Assembly: GCA_029255685.2 (NCBI GenBank)
Contig: CM055319.2
Span: 24,523,568 to 24,587,567 of the forward strand
Direction of reading: 5' to 3'
DNA length: 64,000 nucleotides
Source: Silene conica
Lineage: Eukaryota; Streptophyta; Magnoliopsida; Caryophyllales; Caryophyllaceae
Within the stretch, counting starts at the first letter, position 1; each line of letters starts with the position of its first letter. The position numbers and the translations under genes were made by a program. This document shows, one piece after another, positions 23,437 to 34,920 of this stretch. The notes beneath the pieces were generated by a model. The model searched no databases. It was not told the origin of the DNA and saw nothing but the letters and a program-made list of their open reading frames with translations.

Positions 23437-23770
23437 CTAATACAACTCAGGAACACGTTTAATTCCCATTGAAATAACGTGCCCTTCATGTTTATCATGT
23501 CTTAATGGTTTAGTGAGAGGATCTGCGATGTTGTCATCCGTCGCAATCTTGTCTATCACTATCTCCTTTTACTCAGTAGTAGAATCTGCAATAACACTCT
23601 GCTCGGAGCTTTTCCAACTGACAGCAGCGCCATTAAGAGTAAAAACGAATCCAGACTGAGATTTCGAGTCATCTCGATCCGTTTGGAAGCTAGCATCTGC
23701 GTAACCGTTTGCGCAAAGCTCAGTGCCTCCACCATAAGTCAATACCCAATCTTTAGTCCTCCGTAGGTAC
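23437..23770 (-). pseudogene. Copia RNase H remnant and pol C-terminus
   Basis: In-frame pieces NGYADASFQTDRDDSKSQ, GFVFTLNGAAVSWKS and VIADSTTE continue the RNase H. A stop and a deletion follow, then NIADPLTKPL and a normal-looking pol end with a stop at 23439-23437. The middle of the domain is missing. Confidence 0.75.
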
Positions 23771-24733
23771 TTAAGAATGTTTTATAGCCATCCAGTGTGG
23801 TTCACCTGGATTGCCTTGGTACCGACTCGTCATACTCAAAGCATATGCCACATCTGGACGTGCGCATATCATGACATACATGATCGATCCTATAGCTGAC
23901 GCATAAGGAATGTGACTCATGCGCTCGACCTCTTTCGGTGTCTTAGGTGCCTGAGTTTTACTCAAATGCACCCCCGAGATCATCGGAAGTAACCCCTTTT
24001 TGGAGTTGGCCATGCTGAATCTGTCAAGAATCTTATCTGTATAAGACTCCTGACTCAGTGATAACATCCGTCGTGATCTATCTCTATAGATACAGATCCC
24101 CAATATACATTGTGCCTCACCCAGATATTTCATCTGGATATGGTTCTTTAAACATACTTTAACCGAAGATAAGAGAGGGATGTCATTTCCGATCAAGAGT
24201 ATATCGTCAACATACAACACCAGAAAGACGATCTTACTCCCACTCGACTTGATATATAAGCATGGTTCTTCGACTGATCGAATAAAACCATTCCTTTTTA
24301 TCACTTGGTCGAAGCGATGATTCCAACTCCTAGATGCTTGCTTAAGTCCATAAATGGAACGCTTAAGCTTGCACACTTTCTTAGGATTTTTAGGATCTGT
24401 GAAACCTTCGGGTTGTACCATGTACAAGTCCTCCTCCAAATAACCGTTTAAGAAGGCAGTTTTCACATTCATTTGCCATATTTCGTAGTCATGAAATGCA
24501 GCAATCGCTAAGATAATCCGAATGGAACGCAGCATGACTACGGGTGCAAAAATCTCATCATAGTGCAACCCTTGCACTTGAGTAAAACATTTTGCCACTA
24601 GTCGTGCCTTATAGGTGTCTGGTTGTCCCTCGATGGAGCACTTTATCTTATAAAGCCATTTGCACTGAAGAGGTCGTACCTTATCAGGCAAATCAACCAA
24701 CTCCCATACGTCATTCTCATACATGGAGTCCAT
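23771..24733 (-). pseudogene. Copia reverse transcriptase, broken
   Basis: 320 codons with the classic Copia RT blocks: NDVWELVDLP, KWLYKIK, KARLVAKCFTQ, MNVKTAFLNGYLEE, SIYGLKQASRSWN and the catalytic LYVDDILLIGND. It ends with the start of RNase H (YASAIGSIMYVMICARPDVAYA). The YVDD site is intact. The enzyme is cut off from the rest of pol by a frameshift upstream and a stop at 23771. Confidence 0.85.
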
Positions 24734-24749
24734 TTAGGATTGCATGGCA

Positions 24750-26720
24750 TTAAACCATATTTGAGTCGGAACAGGTCATGGCACCTTTATAGGTCACGGG
24801 TTCGTTACTCTCTAAGAGAAAAACGTCAACTCCGTCAAGTTCCTCAATCATACCGATGTATCTATCTGGAGGAATTGAGTGTCTACCTGACCTTCTGGAT
24901 TCTTCAGGAATACTGACCGCAACAGAAGATGAAGGAACGGTTTCCTCCATTGGTTGCTCAGTAGTTGGTTCTTGAATCTCCGCCAGATCGAAGGTTCTAT
25001 TACTTGTCTTATTCTCGAAAAATTCTTTCTCTAAGAACTTCGCACTAGCCGCAACAAAAACGCGGTGTTCGGTAGGCGAATAGAAGTAATGACCAAACAT
25101 TCCTTTTGGATAACCAATAAAGTATGTCTTGACCGATCGCGGGCCGAGCTTATCCTCGTGTCTCCACTTGACATAAGCCTCGCAGCCCCAAACCCGAATA
25201 AAGGACAAGTTAGGGACGGTTCCCTTCCATATCTCATATGGAGTCTTGTCAACAGCTTTAGACGGACTTCGGTTAAGTATAAGAGCAGCTGATAATAGGG
25301 CAAAGCCCCAAAATGAATCCGGCACAACTGTGTGACTCATCATGGATCGAACCATATCTAATAGTGTTCGATTTCTCCGTTCGGACACACCATTTAATTG
25401 TGGTGTTCCAGGTGGAGTTAACTGTAGTACTATACCACAGTCTTTAAGGTGTTGATAAAACTCATGCGAAAGATACTCACCACCACGATCTGATCGTAGT
25501 GCTTTAATCTTTCTATCCAGTTGGTTTTCAACCTTCGCCTGGAATTCCTTGAACTTTTCAAAGGATTCACTTTTATGCTTCATTAAGTAGACATATCTGT
25601 ATCTACTTAAATCGTCCGTGAAAGTGATGAAATATCTATAGTCGTCTCGTGCGGTGATTGACATAGGTCCACAAACATCTGTATGTACAAGGCCTAATAG
25701 GTCAGCAGCGCGCATTCCAACACCTTTGAAGGAAATACGAGTCATTTTGCCTATGAGACATGATTCACATGTGCCAAATGATTCATAATCAAATGGAGAT
25801 ATAGCACCATTCTGTATTAGCTACTTTACACGTTTCTCATTTATGTGTCCCATACGACAGTGTCATAGATATGTTTGATCTTTGTCACCAACCTTTAGTT
25901 TCTTATTATTCATGTGTAATATTTCAGTCGATTGATCTAAGACATATATACCATTCATGGAAACCGCTTTACCATAAACCATTCCATTTAAAGAGAAAAT
26001 ACAGCTATTATCCTTTATTAATAATGAAAATCCGTCTTTATCGAGTACGGAAACTGAAATAATGTTCTTAGATAAACTGGGTACATAATAACAGTTATAC
26101 AGATATAACTCGAATCCGCTCGGTAGCTGGATCACATATGTTCCCATGGAAGCAGCAGCAACTTTTGCTCCATTCCCGACTCGCAGGTCCACATCACCCT
26201 TTGTGAGAGGTGTGATATTTTTTAGGCCCTGCAAATGATTACACAGATGAGAACCACAACCGGTATCAAGCACCCATGTTCCGAAACTTGCATGGTTAAT
26301 CTCAATCATATCAATATAAGATGACATACCAACAGGAGTGACGCGGCCTGCTTTTATGTCCTCACGGTACACTGGACAGTTCCGCCTCCAATGCCCAGTC
26401 TTGTGGCAATGGTGGCACTCAATGTTACTGTCTTTGCTCTTTGTCTTGCCTTGTGAGCTACTTGTCTCACCAGGCCCACTCTTAAATCCGGCCCTTTTGA
26501 ATTTAGGAGGCTTAGCTACTGTTAGCTCTGTTTGAGCTTTTCCCTTACCCTTTCCCTTCTTTGCAATCATGAGAACGTCTTGCTTCATGCTCCCACTCAA
26601 ATTAAGATCCTTCTCGGTCTGTACGATAAGGGAGTGTAGCTCATGAAGACTTTTCTTCATGTCATTCATGTAATAGTTTGCCCTGACTAAGGAAAAACCA
26701 TCATGAAGTGAATGAAGCAT
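24750..26720 (-). pseudogene. Copia gag C-terminus, protease and integrase, with stops
   Basis: One frame from 26720 to 24750 interrupted by stops at 25863 and between 25863 and 25745. In order: gag nucleocapsid zinc knuckle CHHCHKTGHWRRNC; protease active site LDTGCGSHLCN; GAG-pre-integrase region with NGIYVLDQS; integrase core with HTDVCGPMS, RSDRGGEYLS and NGVSERRNRTLLDM, which supply the D, D and E positions; and the downstream WGCEAYVK block. The frame ends in a one-base deletion near 24752, followed by a further stop just before RT. Confidence 0.85.
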
Positions 26721-27249
26721 TCGATAAATGTTACGTTCTCACTGATCTTGCAGTTCAGGGACTCCAATTTCTCGACATTCTCAATCATATTGAGAATGTG
26801 TGGGCTAACTGGTTGGCCCTTTTGGAGTTTCACATCGAAGAAGCGACATGTGTGCTCATATGAAACGATTCTCGGTGCTTTTGAGAATTCGTTTGTGAGC
26901 GTGGTGAAAATCTTATTTGCACCATGGGAATGAAGCGTCTTTGCAAATTGGGTTCCATTGCAAAAATGAGTACGTTCTTTATCGCACCCGCTTCCATAAC
27001 GAAATCACTATAAGCTTGTGATACGTTAGCTGTAGCAGTGGGGCCTGGGTTAGGTGGTAAAGGCTCAGTTAAATACTTGAGCTTACCATCAGCTACAGCT
27101 GCATTCCGTAATGCAGCCTCCCAGTCCGCAAAGTTGGACCCATCATTTTTCAGTCGCGTGGACTGATTCATATGGTCCATGAAAGCCTTAAGCCAAGATT
27201 CTTTTCTTAGTGTGGCACTAGGCATAGGGGCATCATTATGACCAGCCAT
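26721..27249 (-). pseudogene. Copia gag, N-terminal part, frameshifted
   Basis: The ATG at 27249 opens a frame with KNDGSNFADWEAALRNA and DFVMEAGAIKNVLIF, the N-terminal capsid region of Copia gag. After about residue 103 (ATG EPNLQRRFIP) the frame runs into unrelated residues and stops at 26830. Gag-like sequence continues in another frame towards 26720, so a frameshift has broken the gene. Confidence 0.8.
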
Positions 27250-29376
27250 AGTATTTGCAGTATTATTGTTTTGTTTAGGTGAATTCTACACTGTAAAGAA
27301 GAAATTAAAACATAATAAGCATACCATCGTTTTGTAAATAGTCTAGCAAAAATAATTTAATGCGAGGACTTTAGCATTTATATAATTGATCTTCCTCAAG
27401 AAATATATAAACGATCCCAAGACTCAATTTCAGTAAATTGATAAGCCAACCTCTTGGCTAATTCTACATTTAGAATTCTTGGTCGATAAATTTCTGTAAA
27501 TTCTATCTTTAGTCCACCATAACCACAGGATCGTACGAGGGTCATGATGTTGAGGTAAAATAAGTCAACAGCTACTTACCCAACGTAGAAGGGGTCATAT
27601 AGAGAGTAAGGTCCTATATGCCTGGCGACGAAGAAGGGATTCATAGTAATCTGACTTATAAAAGACTAATCTCAATTTTAGGTTATAGAGGAAGATCCCA
27701 TCATCTTTAATTTTAATTCATTTAAGTGAACAAATATCTAGCATGCGAGAATGAATAGACTAAGGTAATGACTTTAAGGGAAAAACGTGTGACATCTTTA
27801 TGTCGACACAGACTAGCATACATACTATATGAGTCAATTTTCATGCAATTCAGGTGGTTTGGTTTAGGCGGAAAAATGATGCAAAACAAACATGTGAATG
27901 GAAAACAAAACGGAAATAAAGCAAGTCCTATTGTGACCTATCCTACCAAAAAGAACAAAAATACAACTTGGAATCCATTCAGCAATGGACCCTGGAAGCT
28001 TGTCTTGACTTGATGTTCCTTCTTGGTGATGTAATGGGAGTGAGCAATCCGATCTCCGTCTTGGTCTTCTTAATTACATTTGAAGAATTACATAATAAAA
28101 TCCTATTATTACATTCTAATTCCCAAAAACGTAAAAAAATATTACACAAGGGAGATTCGAGATCTCATAAATACATCACAAATTATGTTTCCTTCATTAC
28201 GAAAACATAATTTACTAAGGCCACACTAAGTATTACAAGATACAACTGATTGTAAAAGCGTAAATAAATCCATTCATTCATTCAACAATATAATATATAG
28301 AATGCATCATACTAATTAAATTAATCTTTCAAGACATAATTCCGTAATTATGTAGAGTAATTTACCCAAATCACCATTTATTGATTTAAATTATGTGATA
28401 ATTCCGTAATTCATCTCATAATTTTAATCAAACAAACATATTCATATTATCGTATAATATGAATTAATCCAACATTATTTTAAACCGTTTTAAAATAATT
28501 GGGTATCAAAACTAGTGAACTTTTTCACCCAAATAAAAAAAATACACATTATCTTTATAATGTATTATATAAAAAAATAAACAAAAACAGCCCAAAGAGA
28601 AATCTGCCGAGAAAATAGCTGAAAAAAGTCATTTAAAACAAAAGCGTCGCAACTAAAGTGTCGCAAAAGTTGCTGGAAACAGCCTTTCAAAATCAAAGGG
28701 TCAAAACAAAGCGTCGCAAGCAAAGCGCTGGAAACACGCTGGGAATAAAGCTCAAAACTGTAGCAGATTTTCCGACACTTTTAAAAACGCCATAACCGAG
28801 AACGACGCTTTTCATAAACGCTGGAAATCCAGAAAAGAGAATTAAAAACGCTGAAAAATCCAGAAAAGCGTCGAGAACATAGCGTCGCAACCCAGAAAAT
28901 TGTAGTTCAGACTTCAGACGCTGAACAGCCTGATTTTGGGTTTTTTTTTTTTCTTTAAAACTCATGAACTTGAATAACTAATGTCGGGTTGCTAAATACG
29001 AGATCGATAACCTACAAAATTCTAATCTTTATTAGATATTGTTGTAATCTTAATCATTCAAATTAACCTTTTAAGACGAATATCAAGATTATGGTGGGAT
29101 CGATCCTTTAGCAAATTATGTAATTTAAGAACATGTGAGACGATTTCCTTTCACGTTTTAATTCAATCTTTATTAAATTAAAACATCAACAAATTTATTA
29201 TTTTGTTATTTTAACTGTTTAAGACAACAACAACAATAAATCAAAAAGAAAAGCGACGAACAGAAAAATTTGTCTCGGTTACAAACATACACGGCTGTTT
29301 TTATTTATTTTATTTTTTTAAAAATTTTCTCAAAACGTTTATGAAAATCATATAAAAATAAAATTTGTAAGCCTTA
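27250..29376 (-). other. Copia 5' leader between primer site and gag
   Basis: About 2.1 kb with no coding signal on the element strand. A stretch at 28640-28880 reiterates AGCGTCGCAA- and ACGCTGGAAA-type words, an irregular short repeat in the leader. Confidence 0.5.
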
Positions 29377-29389
29377 GGCTCTGATACCA
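29377..29389 (-). other. Primer-binding site, initiator tRNA-Met type (Copia element)
   Basis: The minus strand reads TGGTATCAGAGCC, two bases from the LTR edge at 29392. Confidence 0.85.
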
Positions 29390-29391
29390 CT

Positions 29392-30337
29392 TGTGGGAAA
29401 ATATCTGTATATATTCTCAATTCTTTATATGCAGGATTATAACAAATTTATAATGTATGATTTATAGTCATAAACGAAGAACAAGATACAAAGATTGGGA
29501 TCAAGAATTAACCTTCTGTCCTTGCAAAGGCCTAAGATCAGATATCAAAACAGATATCCTCCTAATCGTTGCACCCAAGATGTTCCAAGAAATACCCCTT
29601 CTAGAGCTAGAAACTGCAAAATTACCTTTAATTTTGTGTAAGATGAAAGCTAGAGAGAGAGAGGGAGTATGTATGTCATGTAACTCGTGTTCTTTAAGTG
29701 CAGAGTGAATGTCCTATTTATAGCTGCAAACAACATTGCTATTAGACATAAACTAGGATTCCCCAAATCAGTATTTGGTTTTACCTACAGCACTTCATAA
29801 CAACTGAACAACTTAATAATTGCTCAAACCGAAATTCTATCTTTATAGAATCGGTTATATCTCTCTCTTGTGTAATGTTTTATCTTATAAATATCTTATA
29901 TTTATAATCCACTAATTAAATATAACCTTTTATATTTAATTAAATCATTTAATCTTTATTAAATAATTTCATTACACATAATTAAATATAACATTTTATA
30001 TTTTACGAATTAACATTTTAATTCGTCTTAGCTAATATTATTTAATCAGTATTAAATAATTATGTCATCATTACATTGACTAACCGTTTAGTCATATAGG
30101 GTATCAATATGATTACATTTTCATCTAATCATATCTCTCAGATTCCATCCTTTAGGTGTGACTCTTAGGGACCGGTTGATTACCGCCATCTGTATGACAA
30201 TAACGTCAAACTTTCTAGCAAGCCAACTGTTATTGATAAACATGAATCAACTGGCTAAAATACAAAGTATACCCTGTGTTCCTTTAAGAGATTTATACGT
30301 GTTGTCGCACTAACTGTTCAGGACACTAGCTCCAACA
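29392..30337 (-). repeat. 5' LTR of the Copia element
   Basis: Begins TGTGGGAAAATATC right after the primer-binding site and ends CTCCAACA before TSD CTACG. Confidence 0.85.
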
Positions 30338-31020
30338 CTACGCCCCTGTTTTACCGCTCTTCCGACACCTCTCGCTATACGACGCTAACGTCTACAATAC
30401 GACCACCATTGTGGTCGTCCTGTACCCGGGGACCCCTCAACCAAATCCTGGTCTAGAACAAAACGGGTCGAGTTGCAATTGCCCTCAAACGAATGCTTTA
30501 ACGAAAACAACCAGGGAGGAAAGTTGCAATGAACGAATAACTTACCCGAGATTGGAGACGATGACGATGGGGTTATCAGTCTTAAAAAAAAACTAGCGAG
30601 GAAGGAGGTTCTGTGAAGGCGTGTGTGTGAGAACGATGGATGTTTTTGGTGGAAGCGTTGGAAGCGTCGGTCAAGATGTAGTTCTCATCAGTTGATTAGG
30701 GTAAAATTTGTTTTGCCTTAAAAATTATATAGGGCGGCAGGATATGTGAGGTGTAATATTGTTTCGTTTTTACTAATTGGCTAGGAGGTATAGTGAGGTG
30801 AAAAAAACGAAATGGGCTAGGAGTTTGTACGCCAAATGAGGCCCATACTCATATCTAAACACGCTCTCATTACTAATTCACATGCTCGACCCATTACTAA
30901 ACACATAAAATATAACATACTTACTCAATAAATACATTACCGGATATAAACGTTAAAAATTAACTATCAATACGTCAACAGAAATTAATAATTATTCCAA
31001 ATAAAATATGGGGTATTACA

Positions 31021-31035
31021 GTCTCTCCCCCCTTA
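31021..31035 (-). other. Polypurine tract of the LARD-like element
   Basis: The minus strand reads AAGGGGGGAGAGAC directly before the 3' LTR at 31020. This is the expected plus-strand primer site. Confidence 0.75.
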
Positions 31036-34000
31036 AAATGAACTACGTCCCGAAGTTCACCATCCCTTGGTTAACAACTGGCCACTAGTCACGTAATAAC
31101 ACAAAGTGTGACATCATATAGCATCAAGGACTAACAAAAGTAATTTTTAAAAAAAAAACACGAAATGTTACATTCTACCCTCGTTAAGAAAACTTTGTCC
31201 CCAAAGTTTAACGTATAACTGAATTAGAGGATAGTTCACTAAACACAATAAAATGCATAACATAAGTAAACAGGAATATCACGTATATTCGAACATTCAC
31301 GACATCCCAATTAGTCATGTCATAACAACTAGCCCTATCATAAATCATTAAGATTTTACAATCCTATCCTGCTTAAAACATGGTTACGTCCCCGTAATTC
31401 CATAAATTTTTATTTTTATTACTCCATCTTACTCATTACTCTATCTCATAAAATCTTACTCCGAGTAACCGAGGATCGTATTCTCATCGTCGAACCTAAG
31501 ACCAAGGACAAGGGGTGAGTGAACTGGCGGAATAAAACCGCAATTCAATATTTCCATCTCAATATCAATTTTAATCTCGAACAATGTAACTCAATAACTA
31601 GGTCACTCCGGACCGTAACAATAACTCGGCACATAGGCCCATAACTCATTCCAGTAATCAATTGTCATCTCAATTTCGATGTCATACTGTCAAATGTTCC
31701 ATTAAATGAACTGTTCAACACTTAGAGAATAACTCTAAGCTACTCACCCACGAGTCAAGGTCAAAGGATACAACAGTTAAAGCACAATACCCGAATAAAC
31801 AAAAACCCCAATCAAAGTTTATTTCGCAATTTCCAATCTCGGTAACAGGCCTCAAGAGTCAAGTACTATATATGAAACTCCATAGAAATAAAAGGCATAC
31901 AACACTCACCACGGTATCGCTTCGAACTCAGCATTATTAAAATCTAAACAATCCAATATATGCCACTTTGTACATACCAAACTATCGGCTAGACCCATGT
32001 CTATTACTACCTGATCGCCTCAAACAATGAATCGAACCGCATTACCCTCTCCTTACATCTTAGGAGTCATAATCATACCACTCTTACCCCCTCTCATCAA
32101 TAATGCGGAAGTAGCAAGGAAAATAAGATATTATGAATATCAATAAAATTAATGATTACAATTATCACAATAACCATCACAAATAAACACTCTGAGCATC
32201 AAAGTCCACGAATATGAATGAATAGCATATAATCAAGCAACCCCAAACGATAATATGATAATAGGATCAGCTGAATCGTGTTAAGCAATAAAATAGAATC
32301 GGAATAGGTAACACTTACATACCCTTGAAATTTTAACACAAACCCAGCATATTCCCACCAATGTGGACAATCAGCAACTCGTATCTCATAAATGACAATT
32401 TAAAACGTTTCACGTTCATAAACATATTATAGAAGCAAAGTCATATTTTAGAAAAGACATGGAGCAAAATTAATTAATGTAAATAAACATGGAGCATTGA
32501 CATATTACACAAGATGTACATCAACCATAGACTAACAAGACCGTCTAACGTTTTTGGATATCAATAAGTTAAAATTACTGAGGTATATTTCACATCCACT
32601 CACATTACATCATTTATCATGAAACTGGTAATATATATGACTTGCAAATTAAGGGGTTTATATAATATGCAACAATTAAACATCCAGGCAGGATTTCGGC
32701 AACACGTAGCTACAAAATTTGGCAGGTTGCAAACAATCACTATAATTATCAAACATCAAGCGTTATCATGGACAATCATCACTTGGAAAACATTTTGAAA
32801 CTTTGGAAACATTGAAGCGGTAATTTGTGGCAATTTATAAACATAAATCCAAAAGACAATTTTACAAGCTATAGATCGAAACAAAACTACACGGAGACAT
32901 TCTGACTCTTCTTTACTAAAACATTGTTCTTGTAAATTGTAGCTCATGAATTATGAAAATTTAACGATAAAAGTAAACTAATTCACAAGACTAGTACTTC
33001 CATAAATCACATGTCAACCAGTTAATAACTCAATATATTATGATCAGATTTTAAACATAGCAATGCAATTCAGTTTGTGACATAACAATATACATGAAGG
33101 TGTTATAAAAATTATTATCTCAGTGAACTAGACAACGATATACCATAAATATATGAAAGAACATCAACACGATTCACATCGTTCAAAATAATCACCATTA
33201 TTTATAACAATTAGATTGTTATATCATGCTGATAAGTTTACCAGTCAAATTTCGTTCTATCACTTGTCAAGACTCTTCTCTGATAAACATGATTTTAATA
33301 TCACCCACGAATATCACATCATTATTTTGAGGTCATATCACCAGAAAGTAAGAATCTCTGTATATATAATTGAAACTATTTTATATAAACTTGGCGAAAC
33401 AAACAAGGTTACGTCATCATATAATAAGGTTCATATTGATATTGTTTGTCTACCATTCATGTTACCAATGCAATAACAGGATATCACGTGGTCACATCAC
33501 ATAATTCACATTCTATTAGACTTTTATATAAAATTTACATAACTCACAACTTCACCAATTAAACATTATGCAGCAACTTACAAAAATCATAATTATATAA
33601 CCGTTTAGCTATCTTGCGAGCTATTATAGTTTTTAGAAAAATATAATGAATTAGCTAGTCATAGGAAGTGAATCGAACGCATATCTCAAGGAAATTATTT
33701 ATAGCAATTTTTTTACAACTCAATTGGTCTGAACAAAATTTTACAGCAATTCGACAGAAAATTGGACAACTTGCAAAAATCATCATTAAATGACAACTCG
33801 TTAAGATTTTACATCGCTTCTCATATTGAGAAAGTGAACGAATATTCAAAACAGAGGAGTTGGAATTATGCATAAATAATAACCATGTTTTCAATGATTC
33901 CCTTTACAAAAAAAATGTGTCAAAACGGAACTGTGCAGTAACAATCTGACCACTGTCAACTAAAAGTTTTATTTCTCTCAAAACAAAAAATAACTCCTAT

Positions 34001-34904
34001 TAACATGAAATCAAAAGCATTGTAAACCCAGCTCAGGAGGGTATCATACATAAAATTTTCATACTCAAATAAGGAACACATTTAAAATGACAGCCCGTAC
34101 AAACAAGGTAACATTCTGGAAGCTTATTAAAATTTTAGTTCCGTTACAATTTCACATTACTACGTCAAAACTCAACCATTCATCTTCCGAAACACGTTGA
34201 CATATCATTTGAAGCATGAACATTGTACGATATTAACATTCCTTCTTCATTCAAATTGTAATTGTCACCTAAAAAACGGTAAGGATTTCGAAACTGAAAG
34301 TAAAATCAACCAAATAACTCAATATTTATAATTGTAACACATAACTAACTACAATTCAGTCATGGCTTGGGGCAACACATTCCGCATATCAATAGACATG
34401 GATTACTAATATATATAAGTTCGATGGTTCATATTCAAATACCAACAGTATATTACACAGTTACGATAGCCATTTAATAGCCAGATAATCATATGGACAT
34501 TTCAGACACCAACATACTATGATCACATCACTCTAACCATATCTCAACAATTACACCTCCAACTCTGAAAATTTTAATTCAATCATCCAGATCGATCTAA
34601 ATTTCATATCTCACATATCCTTCTAACGCACGTCATTAATCACAACTTACAAATTACTTACCTCATTCTTCTCCTGCAAGAACGTTAGTACTAAATAGTT
34701 AGGTCACTATATAGTCTACCCCACTCTTCAATTACTCTCTTTGGGTTCCCGAGACAGAACAGAAAGGGCACAGGTTTGGTGTGAGGGGGCCCCTAACTCA
34801 TCCCATTCCTTTTTGGGGCTCCTATCAGTTTCGTCTCGGGGTTCATTTTATTTGACTCTTCCTACGTTCATTATTATTCATTTGGTTTAGGCCTGAAGAT
34901 CGTT
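31036..34904 (-). other. Non-coding interior of the LARD-like element
   Basis: AT-rich 3.9 kb without an ORF above about 90 codons and without gag or pol motifs in any frame. The ~1.1 kb next to the primer-binding site is homologous to 61151-62202, which shows a conserved, presumably functional leader. The block near 34740-34860 (GGGTTCCCGAGACAGAACAG and neighbours) is especially well kept between the two copies. Confidence 0.6.
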
Positions 34905-34917
34905 CGCTCTGATACCA
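34905..34917 (-). other. Primer-binding site, initiator tRNA-Met type (LARD-like element)
   Basis: The minus strand reads TGGTATCAGAGCG, starting three bases from the LTR edge at 34921. The same site and spacing occur at 61138-61150 in the related element. Confidence 0.85.
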
Positions 34918-34920
34918 CTT

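Larger units (their letters stand above)
21691..30337 (-). mobile_element. Ty1/Copia LTR retrotransposon (degenerate) nested in the LARD LTR
   Basis: LTRs of 963 bp (21691-22653) and 946 bp (29392-30337) both run from TGTGGGAAAATAT to CTCCAACA. A Met primer-binding site lies inside the right LTR and a polypurine tract inside the left one, so the element is on the minus strand. The TSD is CTACG on the right (30338-30342); the left copy has decayed to CACG (21687-21690). The order gag, protease, integrase, RT, RNase H is that of Copia. All ORFs are broken, so it is dead. Confidence 0.9.
20100..31020 (-). repeat. 3' LTR of the LARD-like element, split by the Copia insertion
   Basis: LTR sequence at 20100-21690 continues at 30338-31020 and is collinear with 34921-37182. 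It contains an AAT microsatellite (about 21058-21106). Short ORFs inside it and in its partner LTR have no recognisable domain and are not taken as genes. Confidence 0.85.

Noticed and set aside
31036-34904. Possible gag/pol of the large LTR element
   Set aside because: I read all frames for zinc knuckle, protease, RT and integrase motifs and saw none; the interior is non-coding.
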